A DNA stretch of 64,000 nt from Lacticaseibacillus brantae DSM 23927 (GTDB lineage: Bacteria > Bacillota > Bacilli > Lactobacillales > Lactobacillaceae). Shown here one piece after another: positions 56,255 to 64,000 of the stretch. Location: the NCBI RefSeq assembly GCF_001436115.1, contig NZ_AYZQ01000001.1, positions 248,001 through 312,000 of the forward strand. The letters are read 5' to 3'. How positions within the stretch are numbered: the first letter of the stretch is position 1; each line of letters opens with the position of its first letter. The notes below the pieces were generated by a model. That model had not been told where the DNA came from and did no database searches. It was given only the letters and a program-made list of their open reading frames with translations. The position numbers and the translations under genes are program-made.

Positions 56255-58021
56255 ATGAAAAAAACCAAGATCGTTAGTACGCTTGGACCAGCTAGTAACA
56301 CAACAGATATCATCGTTAAGTTAATCGAAGCGGGGGCTAACGTATTCCGGTTTAACTTCTCTCATGGTGACCACGAAGAACATCTTGGCCGCATGAATAT
56401 GGTCCACGAAGCTGAAAAGATTACCGGTAAGACTGTTGGTATCATGCTTGATACTAAGGGTGCTGAAATTCGGACAACCGTTCAAGGTACAGATAACGGC
56501 AAGATCCAATTACACACTGGTGATACTCTACGTATTTCTATGGATGCAAGTCTTGAAGGGAACAAGGACAAGGTTGCTGTTACTTATCCTGGTCTTTATG
56601 ACGATACACACGTTGGTGGCCACGTCTTATTCGATGATGGTTTAATCGATGTCTTGATCACTGAAAAAGACGACGCAAACCGCGAATTAGTCACTAAGGT
56701 TCAAAACGACGGTCTCTTAGGCTCACGTAAGGGTGTTAACGCTCCTGGCGTTTCAATCAACTTACCTGGGATTACTGAAAAAGACGCTGACGACATCCGT
56801 TTTGGTTTAGACAACGGGATCAACTTCATTGCTGCTTCCTTCGTTCGTAAGCCTCAAGACGTGATGGATATTCGCGAATTACTTGAAGAAAAAGATGCTT
56901 TGAATGTGCAAATCTTCCCTAAGATTGAATCACAAGAAGGTATCGACAACATTGATGACATCATGAAGGTTTCTGATGGTTTAATGATTGCTCGTGGTGA
57001 CATGGGTGTCGAAATTCCATTTGAAAATGTGCCTATCGTTCAAAAGCGTTTGATCAAGAAGAGTAACGCTTTAGGTAAGCCAGTTATCACTGCTACTCAG
57101 ATGCTTGATTCAATGCAAGAAAACCCACGTCCTACACGTGCCGAAGTTAATGACGTTGCTAACGCTGTTATGGATGGTACGGACGCAACCATGCTTTCTG
57201 GTGAAAGTGCTAACGGGGATTACCCTGTAGAATCTGTTGCCGCAATGGCTCGGATTGATGAATACATTGAAAAGTCAATGGTTGATCAAGATGCCTTCGC
57301 CTTGAAGGAATTCGCTAAGAAGAACGTTACTGAAGCTGTTGGCCAATCTGTTGCGCACACAGCTCGTGACCTTGGTGTTAAGACCATCGTTGCTGCGACA
57401 GAATCTGGCTTCACAGCCCGGATGATTTCTAAGTATCGTCCTAAGGCTGACATCTTGGCCATCACTTTTGATGACAAGACTCGCCGCGGCTTGACCATCA
57501 ACTGGGGTGTGAATGCCGTTGTTGCTGACAAGCCAGCTAACACTGATGCTATGTTTGATTTGGCAACTAAGACTGCGCAAGACTTAGGCTTTGCTGAAGA
57601 AGGCGACTTAATCTTAATCACTGCTGGTGTGCCAGTTGGTGAATCTGGTACAACTAACGTCATGAAGGTTCAATTGATTGGCTCTAAGTTGACACAAGGT
57701 TCAGGTGTTGGTGATGAAGCTGTTGTTGGTAAGGCTGTCATCGCTTCTAACGCTAACGAAGCTGCTGCAAAGATGCAAAAGGGTGATATCTTAGTTGTGA
57801 AGACAACTGATAAGGATTACTTACCTGCTATCGAAAAGGCTGCTGCCTTAGTTGTTGAAAATGGCGGTTTGACTAGTCACGCTGCTGTTGTTGGGATTGC
57901 TATGGGTATTCCTGTCATCGTTGGTGCGACAGACGCAACGAACGTTGTCACAGATGGCCAAGTGATCACCGTTGACTCACGTCGCGGTATCGTCTACAAG
58001 GGTGCGACTAACGCGCTCTAG
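56255..58021 (+). CDS. pyk: Pyruvate kinase
   Basis: Makes pyruvate and ATP from PEP. 588 aa: beta/alpha barrel with KIVSTLGPAS, FRFNFSHGDHEEH, the active-site MIARGDMGVEIP and the ATQMLDSM loop, then a C-terminal regulatory domain plus the extra PEP-utiliser-type domain (about 480-580) with GGLTSHAAVVGIAMGIP. This extension is common in Bacilli. The ATG follows AAAGGAG. Codon use is as biased as in tuf, so expression is very high. Together with pfkA it controls glycolytic flux. Confidence 0.97.
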   Translation: MKKTKIVSTLGPASNTTDIIVKLIEAGANVFRFNFSHGDHEEHLGRMNMVHEAEKITGKTVGIMLDTKGAEIRTTVQGTDNGKIQLHTGDTLRISMDASLEGNKDKVAVTYPGLYDDTHVGGHVLFDDGLIDVLITEKDDANRELVTKVQNDGLLGSRKGVNAPGVSINLPGITEKDADDIRFGLDNGINFIAASFVRKPQDVMDIRELLEEKDALNVQIFPKIESQEGIDNIDDIMKVSDGLMIARGDMGVEIPFENVPIVQKRLIKKSNALGKPVITATQMLDSMQENPRPTRAEVNDVANAVMDGTDATMLSGESANGDYPVESVAAMARIDEYIEKSMVDQDAFALKEFAKKNVTEAVGQSVAHTARDLGVKTIVAATESGFTARMISKYRPKADILAITFDDKTRRGLTINWGVNAVVADKPANTDAMFDLATKTAQDLGFAEEGDLILITAGVPVGESGTTNVMKVQLIGSKLTQGSGVGDEAVVGKAVIASNANEAAAKMQKGDILVVKTTDKDYLPAIEKAAALVVENGGLTSHAAVVGIAMGIPVIVGATDATNVVTDGQVITVDSRRGIVYKGATNAL

Positions 58022-58053
58022 GCTACCATCAAAAAATCAATAAGCTTTTCGTG

Positions 58054-58091
58054 AAAAGGACCTGGGGCTTTTTGCCCGAGGTCCTTTTTGT
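58054..58091 (+). terminator. Terminator of the pfkA-pyk operon
   Basis: AAAGGACCT and AGGTCCTTT with inner GGGC/GCCC around TTTTT; T-run at the end. Confidence 0.88.
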
Positions 58092-58171
58092 GAATGGCCC
58101 AAATAAATCATTCCGAGAGGATAGCATTTCAACCGTAAGCTTGGTAAGCTAAACAAGAAAGAGGGGATTGG

Positions 58172-58633
58172 ATGGAAAGCTGGTTATTTCTTGCAGGTAT
58201 TTTGGTGATTGCGGTTTTTGCAAAAAATCAGTCGCTATTGATTGGCGTGGCTGCAGTCATGGTCCTCAAGGCGATTCCACCGTTTTATCCTTGGTTGGAA
58301 ACCTTAGGTAAATCAGGAATCAACTGGGGTGTGACCATCATCTCAGCCGCCATCATGGTGCCAATCGCGACCGGCCAGATTACCTTCCAAGACTTATTAC
58401 GGGTCTTTAAAAGTCCAGTCGGACTTGTGGCTGTCGCCTGTGGTATTCTTGTCGCAGTGCTTTCAGCCAAAGGGGTGGGCTTATTAGCCTCCAGCCCCGA
58501 AGTGACAGTGGCATTGGTCTTTGGGACTATTCTGGGCGTGGCCCTGCTCAAAGGCGTTGCCGCTGGACCCGTCATTGCGTCTGGTATGACATACGTTATT
58601 TTAACCGTCTTTAATTTGCTGCCGACACGTTAG
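58172..58633 (+). CDS. DUF441 family membrane protein
   Basis: 153 aa with four or five hydrophobic segments; the motif [21 protein letters not shown] and [21 protein letters not shown] are those of the DUF441 (YeaL/YtwI-like) family. Transport function has been suggested for the family, but nothing here shows a substrate. ATG follows AGAGGGG. It is 150 nt after pyk and 17 nt before cvfB. Confidence 0.85.
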   Translation: MESWLFLAGILVIAVFAKNQSLLIGVAAVMVLKAIPPFYPWLETLGKSGINWGVTIISAAIMVPIATGQITFQDLLRVFKSPVGLVAVACGILVAVLSAKGVGLLASSPEVTVALVFGTILGVALLKGVAAGPVIASGMTYVILTVFNLLPTR

Positions 58634-58650
58634 GCAGCCAGGAGGAAAAC

Positions 58651-59511
58651 ATGGATTTTAATGGACAAATCGTCACGGCCACGGTCAGTGACCAAAACGA
58701 AACACAGGTATTCGCCCAATATCAAGGCGTTACTTTGGCAATTGAAAAAGAAGAATTAGAGCAGCCTGTCGACATTGGCGCTGATATTACAGGCTTTGCG
58801 TACGAGGATATGCATGGGCATGCCCGGATGCAAATAACCCCGCCCAAGGTGAATTTAGACCACTACGCTTTCGTGCCCGTGGTGGAAGTTCGCCGCGACT
58901 TGGGTGTGTTCGTCGATATTGGGCTAAAAGAAAAAGATATCGTGGTGTCACTCGATCAGTTACCCCAAATCAATCGGTTGTGGCCGGCGCGCGGCGATCG
59001 GCTGATGGTCCATCTGGTGATTGATAAGAAGCAACGGTTATGGGGTGAACTTGCCGATGAGCAAACTATTTCCGCCGTCGCCAATCGGGCGAAACCAGAC
59101 TTAATGAATGCGGATGTCACTGCCACGACATATCGCTTGAAGATGGCTGGCACCCATGTGTTGACCGATGACTTCTACTTAGGTTTCATTCATCCCGATG
59201 AACGCGATGCTGAACCACGCTTAGGCGAAGTCATCAAGGGTCGCGTCATCGGTGTGCGCCCTGACGGCTCCTTGAATCTGAGTTTGCGTCCGCGGGCGTT
59301 TGAAGCGATTGATGATGATGCTGCCATGGTTTTAGCTGTCCTTCAGCATAGTCAAGACGGCAGTATGCCATTTACCGACAAGAGCGATCCTGAAGCCATT
59401 CAACAGGCGTTTGGGATTAGTAAGGGTGCCTTTAAGCGGGCCTTAGGGCATCTGATGAAAGCCAAAATGATTACTCAAAAGGATGGCATCACCACCCTAA
59501 TCAAGTCATGA
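58651..59511 (+). CDS. cvfB: S1-domain RNA-binding protein CvfB
   Basis: 286 aa with three S1-like OB folds (about 1-65, 68-140 and 145-215, the last with GEVIKGRVIGVRPDGSLNLSLRP) and a C-terminal winged helix (about 225-286, AFGISKGAFKRALGHLMKAKMI). In Staphylococcus aureus CvfB binds RNA and affects virulence-factor expression; here it is probably a general RNA-binding regulator. The ATG follows AGGAGG. It overlaps the xerD start by 4 nt. Confidence 0.9.
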   Translation: MDFNGQIVTATVSDQNETQVFAQYQGVTLAIEKEELEQPVDIGADITGFAYEDMHGHARMQITPPKVNLDHYAFVPVVEVRRDLGVFVDIGLKEKDIVVSLDQLPQINRLWPARGDRLMVHLVIDKKQRLWGELADEQTISAVANRAKPDLMNADVTATTYRLKMAGTHVLTDDFYLGFIHPDERDAEPRLGEVIKGRVIGVRPDGSLNLSLRPRAFEAIDDDAAMVLAVLQHSQDGSMPFTDKSDPEAIQQAFGISKGAFKRALGHLMKAKMITQKDGITTLIKS

Positions 59512-60392
59512 TGACCAATTTAATCGCCGATTTCATCCATTATTTAGAGGTGGAGCGCGGTTTAGCTTTGAATAGTCGTACCAGTTACGCCCAAGACTTG
59601 AAGGCATTTGAAACTTGGCTAGAAGATCAGAAGCTCACGACCGTCCCACAAGATCGAGCGGTGATTCAAGCCTTTCTGGGCGAGCAGACTAGTCTCAAAG
59701 CGGCAAGTTCAGTCTCGCGGATGGTTTCTACCTTGCGGAAATTTTACAACTACTTGGCCCGTGAAGACGTCATCACCCAAAATCCCATGAGTCTCATTGC
59801 ATCGCCAAAAAAAGCTCAGCACTTGCCAGCAACATTATCGACCGCTGAAGTGGATCGGCTGATGGCGGCTCCTGATGTTTCTAAGCCGCTGGGGTTGCGC
59901 GACCGGGCCATTTTTGAGCTAATGTATGCGACGGGGTTGCGCGTGTCTGAACTGGTGAATTTACAGCTGGATCAATTACACCTGGCTTTGAATTTAATGC
60001 AGGTGACTGGGAAAGGTGACAAACAACGGATGTTACCTGTCAGTCCACCCGCAGTCAGTTGGGTTAATCGTTATTTGACTGAGGCTCGGCCTCAATTGGT
60101 GAAGGCTGACGACCCTGGAACCGTCTTTGTGAACTTCCACGGACACAAATTAACGCGCCAAGGAATTTGGAAGAATTTGAAAGCCTATTTATTACAACTT
60201 GGCATCAAAAAGAATGTGACGCCTCACACCCTGCGGCATAGCTTCGCGACCCATCTGCTTGAGAATGGCGCTGACTTACGGATTGTCCAAGAACTATTGG
60301 GCCACAGTGATATCAGTACGACCCAGATTTATACGCACTTGAGTAATCAGAAATTAGTCAGTGTCTATCATAAGACACATCCTCGAGGGTGA
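59508..60392 (+). CDS. xerD: Tyrosine recombinase XerD
   Basis: With XerC it resolves chromosome dimers at dif. 294 aa: N-terminal SAM-like core-binding domain (about 4-86) and the catalytic domain with the Arg in ATGLRVSEL, the His/Arg of HTLRHSFATH, the His of LGHSDISTTQIYTH and the Tyr (IYTH). The tail sequence LENGADLRIVQELLGHS is typical of XerD. The ATG at 59508 overlaps the cvfB stop; an ATG at 59511 follows directly. No good SD is seen, so coupling to cvfB is likely. Confidence 0.92.
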   Translation: MMTNLIADFIHYLEVERGLALNSRTSYAQDLKAFETWLEDQKLTTVPQDRAVIQAFLGEQTSLKAASSVSRMVSTLRKFYNYLAREDVITQNPMSLIASPKKAQHLPATLSTAEVDRLMAAPDVSKPLGLRDRAIFELMYATGLRVSELVNLQLDQLHLALNLMQVTGKGDKQRMLPVSPPAVSWVNRYLTEARPQLVKADDPGTVFVNFHGHKLTRQGIWKNLKAYLLQLGIKKNVTPHTLRHSFATHLLENGADLRIVQELLGHSDISTTQIYTHLSNQKLVSVYHKTHPRG

Positions 60393-60451
60393 ATTGTCGG
60401 GCGGGCCTAGATGTGATAAAGTATTAGCCGAGAGTTATTATGGAGGCCATT

Positions 60452-60841
60452 ATGCTGGTTAAGTATAAACGCGACTATCAAAAAATTGCGATGGGATTCT
60501 TATCCTTTTTACCGGATTTAGACAATCTATCCAATTTGAAAACTGAATTAAATTTATATACTGAAGACAATGACCACGCCTTATTTATGTACCGCGAAGC
60601 ACCAACTGCTGATTTCAGCGGCGTCGTGGGAATTGAGGCGAGTGGGGATTCTATTTTGGTCCGCCATTTGTCCTTTTCGCCAAGTGTTCGCAGCCGCGCG
60701 ACTGAATTTCAAGCGTTGGATGATTTGAAGCAGTTATATCCAGAAGCGACCCTCATGGGTACTCTTGAAACGGCGCACTTGGTTGTGGACTGGCAACGGG
60801 AACGAAAGGAGCAAGCAAGTGGTTCTGACACTGAAGCTTGA
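60452..60841 (+). CDS. ribT: RibT-like acetyltransferase-fold protein
   Basis: 129 aa, opening VKYKRDYQKIAMGFLSFLPDL, like Bacillus RibT, which is encoded in the riboflavin operon and has a GNAT fold; its reaction is not established. ATG 60452 is preferred over 60440 because GGAGG is then 6 nt away. The 3' end carries the SD and GTG of scpA, overlapping it by 23 nt. The xerD-ribT-scpA order is typical for Bacilli. Confidence 0.85.
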   Translation: MLVKYKRDYQKIAMGFLSFLPDLDNLSNLKTELNLYTEDNDHALFMYREAPTADFSGVVGIEASGDSILVRHLSFSPSVRSRATEFQALDDLKQLYPEATLMGTLETAHLVVDWQRERKEQASGSDTEA

Positions 60842-61538
60842 TCAATTCTCAGGCCCGCTTGATTTGTTGTGGCATCTGATTAAGGCCAACGAAGTCGATA
60901 TTTACGACATTCCAATCGCTGACATCACCCAACAGTACTTGGATTATTTGCATCAAATGCAAGTGCTGTCGCTGGATGTTGCTGGCGATTATTTTGTTAT
61001 GGCCGCTTCTTTGATGGCGTTGAAGAGTAAATTGTTGTTACCCCAGCCAGAGCCGGAGCTGGTCGAAGATTTTGAAGATCCTCGGGCTGATTTAGTGCAA
61101 CAATTGTTGACCTATCAGGCCTTTCAACAAGCTGCGTCTCAATTGCAAGACCTGGCGCACGAACGAGCCCAAGCGTTTGCCAAGCCGGTTTCTTTGCCGC
61201 CAGCTGATGCGACAATGAGTATTGCGCCGGGCGCGGTTAAACTGCGCGAGGTGACCAAGGCAATGCAGGCTGTCGTGAATCGGCGGTTGTCGGTTGCTGA
61301 AACCGTCCAACATATTACGACCGAAGCCACCAGTGTCGCTGAGCAGATTGACTATATTTTGCAAAAGTTGAAAGCAAGTCATCATTGCGATTTTGAAGCC
61401 TTATTGGTTCGTGAAGATATTCCGGGGATTATCAGTACATTCTTGGCCGTCCTCGAACTGATGAAACTCGACCAAATTGTTTGCGAACAACAAGATCCTT
61501 TTTCGGGGATTGATGTGTATTTGAAGGAGGCCAGCTAA
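60819..61538 (+). CDS. scpA: Segregation and condensation protein A
   Basis: The kleisin of the SMC-ScpAB condensin, which compacts and segregates the origin region. 239 aa with the ScpA start LDQFSGPLDLLWHLIKANEVDIYDIPIADIT and C-terminal winged helix (TFLAVLELMKLDQIVCEQ). GTG 60819 follows AAAGGAG at 7 nt and gives the normal N-terminus; a longer frame from 60765 lies entirely in ribT. Its stop codon overlaps the scpB ATG (TAATG). Confidence 0.93.
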   Translation: MVLTLKLDQFSGPLDLLWHLIKANEVDIYDIPIADITQQYLDYLHQMQVLSLDVAGDYFVMAASLMALKSKLLLPQPEPELVEDFEDPRADLVQQLLTYQAFQQAASQLQDLAHERAQAFAKPVSLPPADATMSIAPGAVKLREVTKAMQAVVNRRLSVAETVQHITTEATSVAEQIDYILQKLKASHHCDFEALLVREDIPGIISTFLAVLELMKLDQIVCEQQDPFSGIDVYLKEAS

Positions 61539-62107
61539 TGCAAGCAGCACTTGAAGCCCTGTTGTATACAGCGGGGGAAGCAGGCATCAGCCTGACAGAG
61601 CTGACGCAATTGTTGGGCCGCAATGCGAGTGCGATTCGGCAACAACTTGAGGAAATGAGTCTGCGCCTGGCGCACGATGACAACCGCGGCTTGATGCTCG
61701 AATTGGCCGGGGACCGTTACTATTTGTTGACCAAGCCGACATTGAGTGAGGTTGTACAGAAGTTCTTTGCTGGACCACCGGCTCAAGGCTTATCGCAGGC
61801 CGCTTTAGAAGTCTTGGCGATTGTGGCGTATCAGCAACCGCTCACCCGAATTGAAATTGACGAAATTCGAGGGGTGCAGAGTTCTGGTGCTTTGGCTACC
61901 TTAGCATCGCGGCAATTGATTGCCGAGGCTGGGCGCAAGGAAGTGCCCGGTCGGCCCATTTTATATCAAACCACGCCAGTCTTCTTGGATTATTTCGGGT
62001 TGACCGGCCTGGATCAATTACCACCGCTAGGGGATGACACGTCGAATGAAGACCTCCTAGCTGCATTTAATCAAAGTTTAGAAACGGAGGCCTCTGATGG
62101 CGACTAG
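61538..62107 (+). CDS. scpB: Segregation and condensation protein B
   Basis: Dimeric winged-helix partner of ScpA in the condensin complex. 189 aa with AALEALLYTAGEAGISLTEL and the second winged helix SQAALEVLAIVAYQQPLTRIEIDEIRGV. AAGGAGG lies 11 nt before the ATG inside scpA. It overlaps rluB by 11 nt, so translation of scpA-scpB-rluB is coupled. Confidence 0.94.
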   Translation: MQAALEALLYTAGEAGISLTELTQLLGRNASAIRQQLEEMSLRLAHDDNRGLMLELAGDRYYLLTKPTLSEVVQKFFAGPPAQGLSQAALEVLAIVAYQQPLTRIEIDEIRGVQSSGALATLASRQLIAEAGRKEVPGRPILYQTTPVFLDYFGLTGLDQLPPLGDDTSNEDLLAAFNQSLETEASDGD

Positions 62108-62825
62108 TGAACGATTACAAAAGGTGATGGCGCAGGCAGGTGTTGCTTCACGGCGACATGCAGAAGAATTAATTGCTGCCGGGCATGTGACAGTCAACGA
62201 CCAAGTGGTGACAGAAATGGGCGTCAAGGTCAGCTCTAAGGATGAAGTGGCCGTTGACGGCGTGCCAATCGGCCGAGAAGGCAAACGATACTTGCTGTTT
62301 TATAAGCCTCGCGGGGTCATTACGGCGGTCACGGATAATAAAAAGCGCAAAGTGGTGACTGATTACTTTAATGACTTCTCGGAACGCTTGTTTCCAGTGG
62401 GGCGATTAGATTATGACACCTCTGGTTTACTCATCATGACCAACGATGGCGATTTGACCAATCTCTTATCCCATCCAAAATTTGAAATTGATAAACATTA
62501 TGTGGCCAAAGTCCAAGGTGTGCCGAATCGACCTGCCTTACAGCCGTTGAAAGAAGGCATGGTGATTGATCACAAGAAGGTCGCGCCAGCGAAGTTCAAT
62601 ATTTTGTCTTCTGACCGCAAGAAGCAAACGGCGATTGTGGAATTAACCATTCATCAAGGCCTCAATCACCAAGTGAAGAATATGTTCAAGGCAGTTGGGT
62701 TTCCAGTCTTAAAATTGTCACGGACGGGGTTTGGCAACTTAGATCTTCACGGCCTTCAGCCTGGGGATTACCGCGAACTGAAACCACACGAACTGCAAGA
62801 ATTGAAGCGACTTGCAAACGGTTGA
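62097..62825 (+). CDS. rluB: Ribosomal large subunit pseudouridine synthase B
   Basis: Makes a pseudouridine in 23S rRNA helix 89-93 region (U2605 in E. coli). 242 aa: N-terminal S4-like RNA-binding domain (about 3-50, RLQKVMAQAGVASRRHAEELI) and the RsuA/RluB catalytic domain with the Asp in VGRLDYDTSGLL. 242 aa is a usual length for this group. Start overlaps scpB, behind GGAGG. The family includes RsuA and RluE-F; the place after scpB supports RluB. Confidence 0.92.
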   Translation: MATSERLQKVMAQAGVASRRHAEELIAAGHVTVNDQVVTEMGVKVSSKDEVAVDGVPIGREGKRYLLFYKPRGVITAVTDNKKRKVVTDYFNDFSERLFPVGRLDYDTSGLLIMTNDGDLTNLLSHPKFEIDKHYVAKVQGVPNRPALQPLKEGMVIDHKKVAPAKFNILSSDRKKQTAIVELTIHQGLNHQVKNMFKAVGFPVLKLSRTGFGNLDLHGLQPGDYRELKPHELQELKRLANG

Positions 62826-62850
62826 CATTCAACTTATCTTTAGTTAGTAT
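62822..62850 (+). promoter_or_regulatory. ribU promoter
   Basis: A perfect TTGACA (62822-62827) overlapping the rluB stop, and TAGTAT (62845-62850) 17 nt downstream. TATGAT at 62848 is an alternative with 20-nt spacing. Confidence 0.5.
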
Positions 62851-62874
62851 GATGTCGTACTTAAATATTAGGTT

Positions 62875-62990
62875 CGTCTTCAGGGGCAGGGTGTAATTCC
62901 CGACCGGTGGTAAAAGTCCACGACCCGCTTTTTGCGGCTGATCCGGTGTGAATCCGGAACCGATAGTTAAAGTCTAGATAAAGAAGATGC
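62875..62990 (+). promoter_or_regulatory. FMN riboswitch (RFN element)
   Basis: The conserved RFN blocks are present in order: CTTCAGGGGCAGGGTG, AATTCCCGACCGG, AGTCCACGACCC, TGATCCGGTGTGAATCCGG, AACCGATAGTTAAAGTC and the closing AAGAAG. It binds FMN and reduces expression of riboflavin genes; here it controls the riboflavin transporter RibU. Confidence 0.95.
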
Positions 62991-63039
62991 GGCTATCTTT
63001 AACGAGATATGACTGAAAGGTGTTTAGCCACCATTTTGC

Positions 63040-63072
63040 CCCCATGAATTTTTTCATGCGGGTTTTTTTAGT
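63040..63072 (+). terminator. FMN-riboswitch-controlled terminator
   Basis: CCCCCATGAA pairs with TTCATGCGGG around TTTT, followed by a T-run, 50 nt after the aptamer and 37 nt before ribU. Fits an FMN-dependent premature terminator. Confidence 0.85.
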
Positions 63073-63108
63073 CGAGCCACTCTGAGACAACCACTTGGAG
63101 GGTTTTAT

Positions 63109-63678
63109 ATGCAAGTGTCAAAGCTTCATCGTTTGGTTGGGGTGGCCCTATTTGCGGCCATCGGGTATGTGCTCATGAATTTTGCCTTTCCAATCATTCC
63201 ATTGTTCCCGTTTCTCAAGTTTGACTTCTCAGACTTGACCGTTCTATTGGGCGGGTTTATCTACGGGCCTGTGGGGGGCATTATGATTGCGTTTGTGCGG
63301 TCACTCGCCCATTTCGCGCTGACAGGTGGGGGTGTTGTCAATCTTATTGGCGACACAGCTGCTTTTGTCGCGAGTGTTGGCTTCATGTTGCCTATTGTTT
63401 GGCTCACCAAACCCAATACGGGTTGGCAGAAACAACTCTTTGGCCTGAGTTTAGGGGTCATCAGTCTGACCATCATTATGAGTATTTTGAACTGGTTAGT
63501 GATTACCCCAATGTACTTGGCGGTCTTCAATTTCAACCTCGGCATGTCGCTGACGCGGTACGTCTTGGTTGGGGTGGTGCCATTTAATCTGGCCAAAGGT
63601 GTGATTATCAGCGTGGTCTTCTATCTCGTTCAACGGGCCTTGGCGCCTTGGTTAGCTAAACGGCGCGCGATGGTTTAA
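63109..63678 (+). CDS. ribU: Riboflavin ECF transporter S component RibU
   Basis: The substrate-binding membrane subunit that takes up riboflavin with the shared ECF energy module (encoded elsewhere). 189 aa, six hydrophobic helices, with FPIIPLFPFLKFDFSDLTVLLGGFIYGP and the NLIGDTAAF block typical of RibU. The ATG follows TGGAGGG. It lies directly under the FMN riboswitch. No riboflavin synthesis genes are seen in the window, so this strain may depend on uptake. Confidence 0.93.
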   Translation: MQVSKLHRLVGVALFAAIGYVLMNFAFPIIPLFPFLKFDFSDLTVLLGGFIYGPVGGIMIAFVRSLAHFALTGGGVVNLIGDTAAFVASVGFMLPIVWLTKPNTGWQKQLFGLSLGVISLTIIMSILNWLVITPMYLAVFNFNLGMSLTRYVLVGVVPFNLAKGVIISVVFYLVQRALAPWLAKRRAMV

Positions 63679-63683
63679 TTCGA

Positions 63684-63730
63684 AATAAAAGCCTTATTCT
63701 GCGTATTTAACAGAATAAGGCTATTTTTGT
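63684..63730. terminator. Bidirectional terminator between ribU and fer
   Basis: AGCCTTATTCTG and CAGAATAAGGCT form a perfect 12-bp stem around CGTATTTAA, with A- and T-rich ends. Confidence 0.9.
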
Positions 63731-63954
63731 GGAAATGGTTTGTCAGAACGTTTAATCGCACCGGTTGGACAACGGGTATAGGCAAGTTTAAAATCAATCT
63801 TAGCGTAATCATCAAGTGGCAAGGAGCCAGTATTTTGATCTGGTTTGAAACTGGCAATCCCAGCCTCATCATAAGTAAATAATTCTGGGGCCAGCATTTG
63901 GCATAAGCCACAAGCGATACAGGCCTCTTGATCAACTTTTGTATAAAGTGCCAT
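63721..63954 (-). CDS. fer: Ferredoxin with one [4Fe-4S] cluster
   Basis: 77 aa with CIACGLC (Cys 12, 15, 18) and a fourth Cys in YTRCPTGAI near residue 61, the ligand pattern of single-cluster [4Fe-4S] ferredoxins. The redox partner is unknown. The 3' end lies within the shared terminator. The ATG at 63954 follows GGAGGAAA. Divergent from the next gene with only 26 nt between the start codons. Confidence 0.9.
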   Translation of the reverse strand: MALYTKVDQEACIACGLCQMLAPELFTYDEAGIASFKPDQNTGSLPLDDYAKIDFKLAYTRCPTGAIKRSDKPFPQK

Positions 63955-63980
63955 AAAAATTTCCTCCAGGAGGTGAGTGT

Positions 63981-64000
63981 TTGGATGATTTAGTGTTGAA
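63981..64000 (+). CDS. Start of a divergent gene cut by the window end
   Basis: TTG at 63981 follows AGGAGGTG by 5 nt and opens a frame (LDDLVL) to the window edge; the nearby ATG and GTG triplets run into stops within three codons. In related lactobacilli, a helix-turn-helix gene upstream of recQ can follow fer, but six codons cannot identify it. Confidence 0.4.

Overview
The window is a chromosomal segment of a lactic acid bacterium of the family Lactobacillaceae. Its gene order (pdhABCD, typA, ftsW, rsmD, coaD, comEA/EC, holA, rpsO, RNase J2, tuf, tig, clpX, engB, uvrC, obgE, rnz, clpB, rpmF, dnaE, pfkA, pyk, xerD, scpAB, rluB, ribU, fer), strong AGGAGG-type ribosome binding sites and moderate G+C resemble the Lacticaseibacillus casei neighbourhood; the species is not identified. 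Almost all of it is core housekeeping DNA. I saw no insertion sequence, prophage, CRISPR array, tRNA or rRNA gene.

Layout. 1-1.5 kb: the 3' end of an ABC exporter gene, convergent with def. 1.58-2.84 kb: an unusual Mg2+-responsive locus made of an M-box riboswitch, a 27-codon ORF with KPDP and MPP motifs, a hairpin over the next Shine-Dalgarno (SD) sequence, and a 268-residue membrane protein that looks like only the TM1-TM2/actuator part of a P-type ATPase. 2.98-8.3 kb: pyruvate dehydrogenase operon pdhABCD behind a possible cre site. 8.4-10.3 kb: a lactate-dehydrogenase-like protein without the catalytic His motif, a UPF0223 protein and an inositol-monophosphatase-family protein. 10.3-20 kb: typA, then ftsW-ylbG-rsmD-coaD-sepM, comEA, a frameshifted comEC, and holA. 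20-25.8 kb: rpsT, an LtrA-family gene, rpsO with a candidate autoregulatory leader, an unrecognised ORF in the usual position of pnp, RNase J2 and a repeat protein.

25.8-35.4 kb: tuf, tig, clpX, engB-mazG-like, an amino-acid ABC importer behind a helically phased hexamer array, and uvrC. 35.5-40.5 kb: the fructose operon fruR-fruK-fruA (minus strand), with an inverted-repeat operator and a cre, divergent from a MupG/DUF871 gene. 40.5-49.3 kb: obgE, an OatA-like acyltransferase, rnz-SDR-lapA, clpB behind a CtsR box, and rpmF. 49.3-58.1 kb: DUF1836-5'-nucleotidase, a DUF2929 peptide, dnaE, and the glycolytic pair pfkA-pyk. 58.1-64 kb: DUF441, cvfB-xerD-ribT-scpA-scpB-rluB (mostly overlapping), an FMN riboswitch controlling ribU, a ferredoxin gene, and the first codons of a divergent gene.

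The most unusual points are the M-box/leader-ORF/orphan-actuator locus, the possible RNase PH-fold relic after rpsO, the LDH-like pseudoenzyme beside the PDH operon, the comEC frameshift inside its DVGQGD motif, the phased operator array upstream of the ABC importer, and the rpsO leader whose hairpin loop complements the SD. All assignments come from reading the sequence and recalling families; no database search was run.
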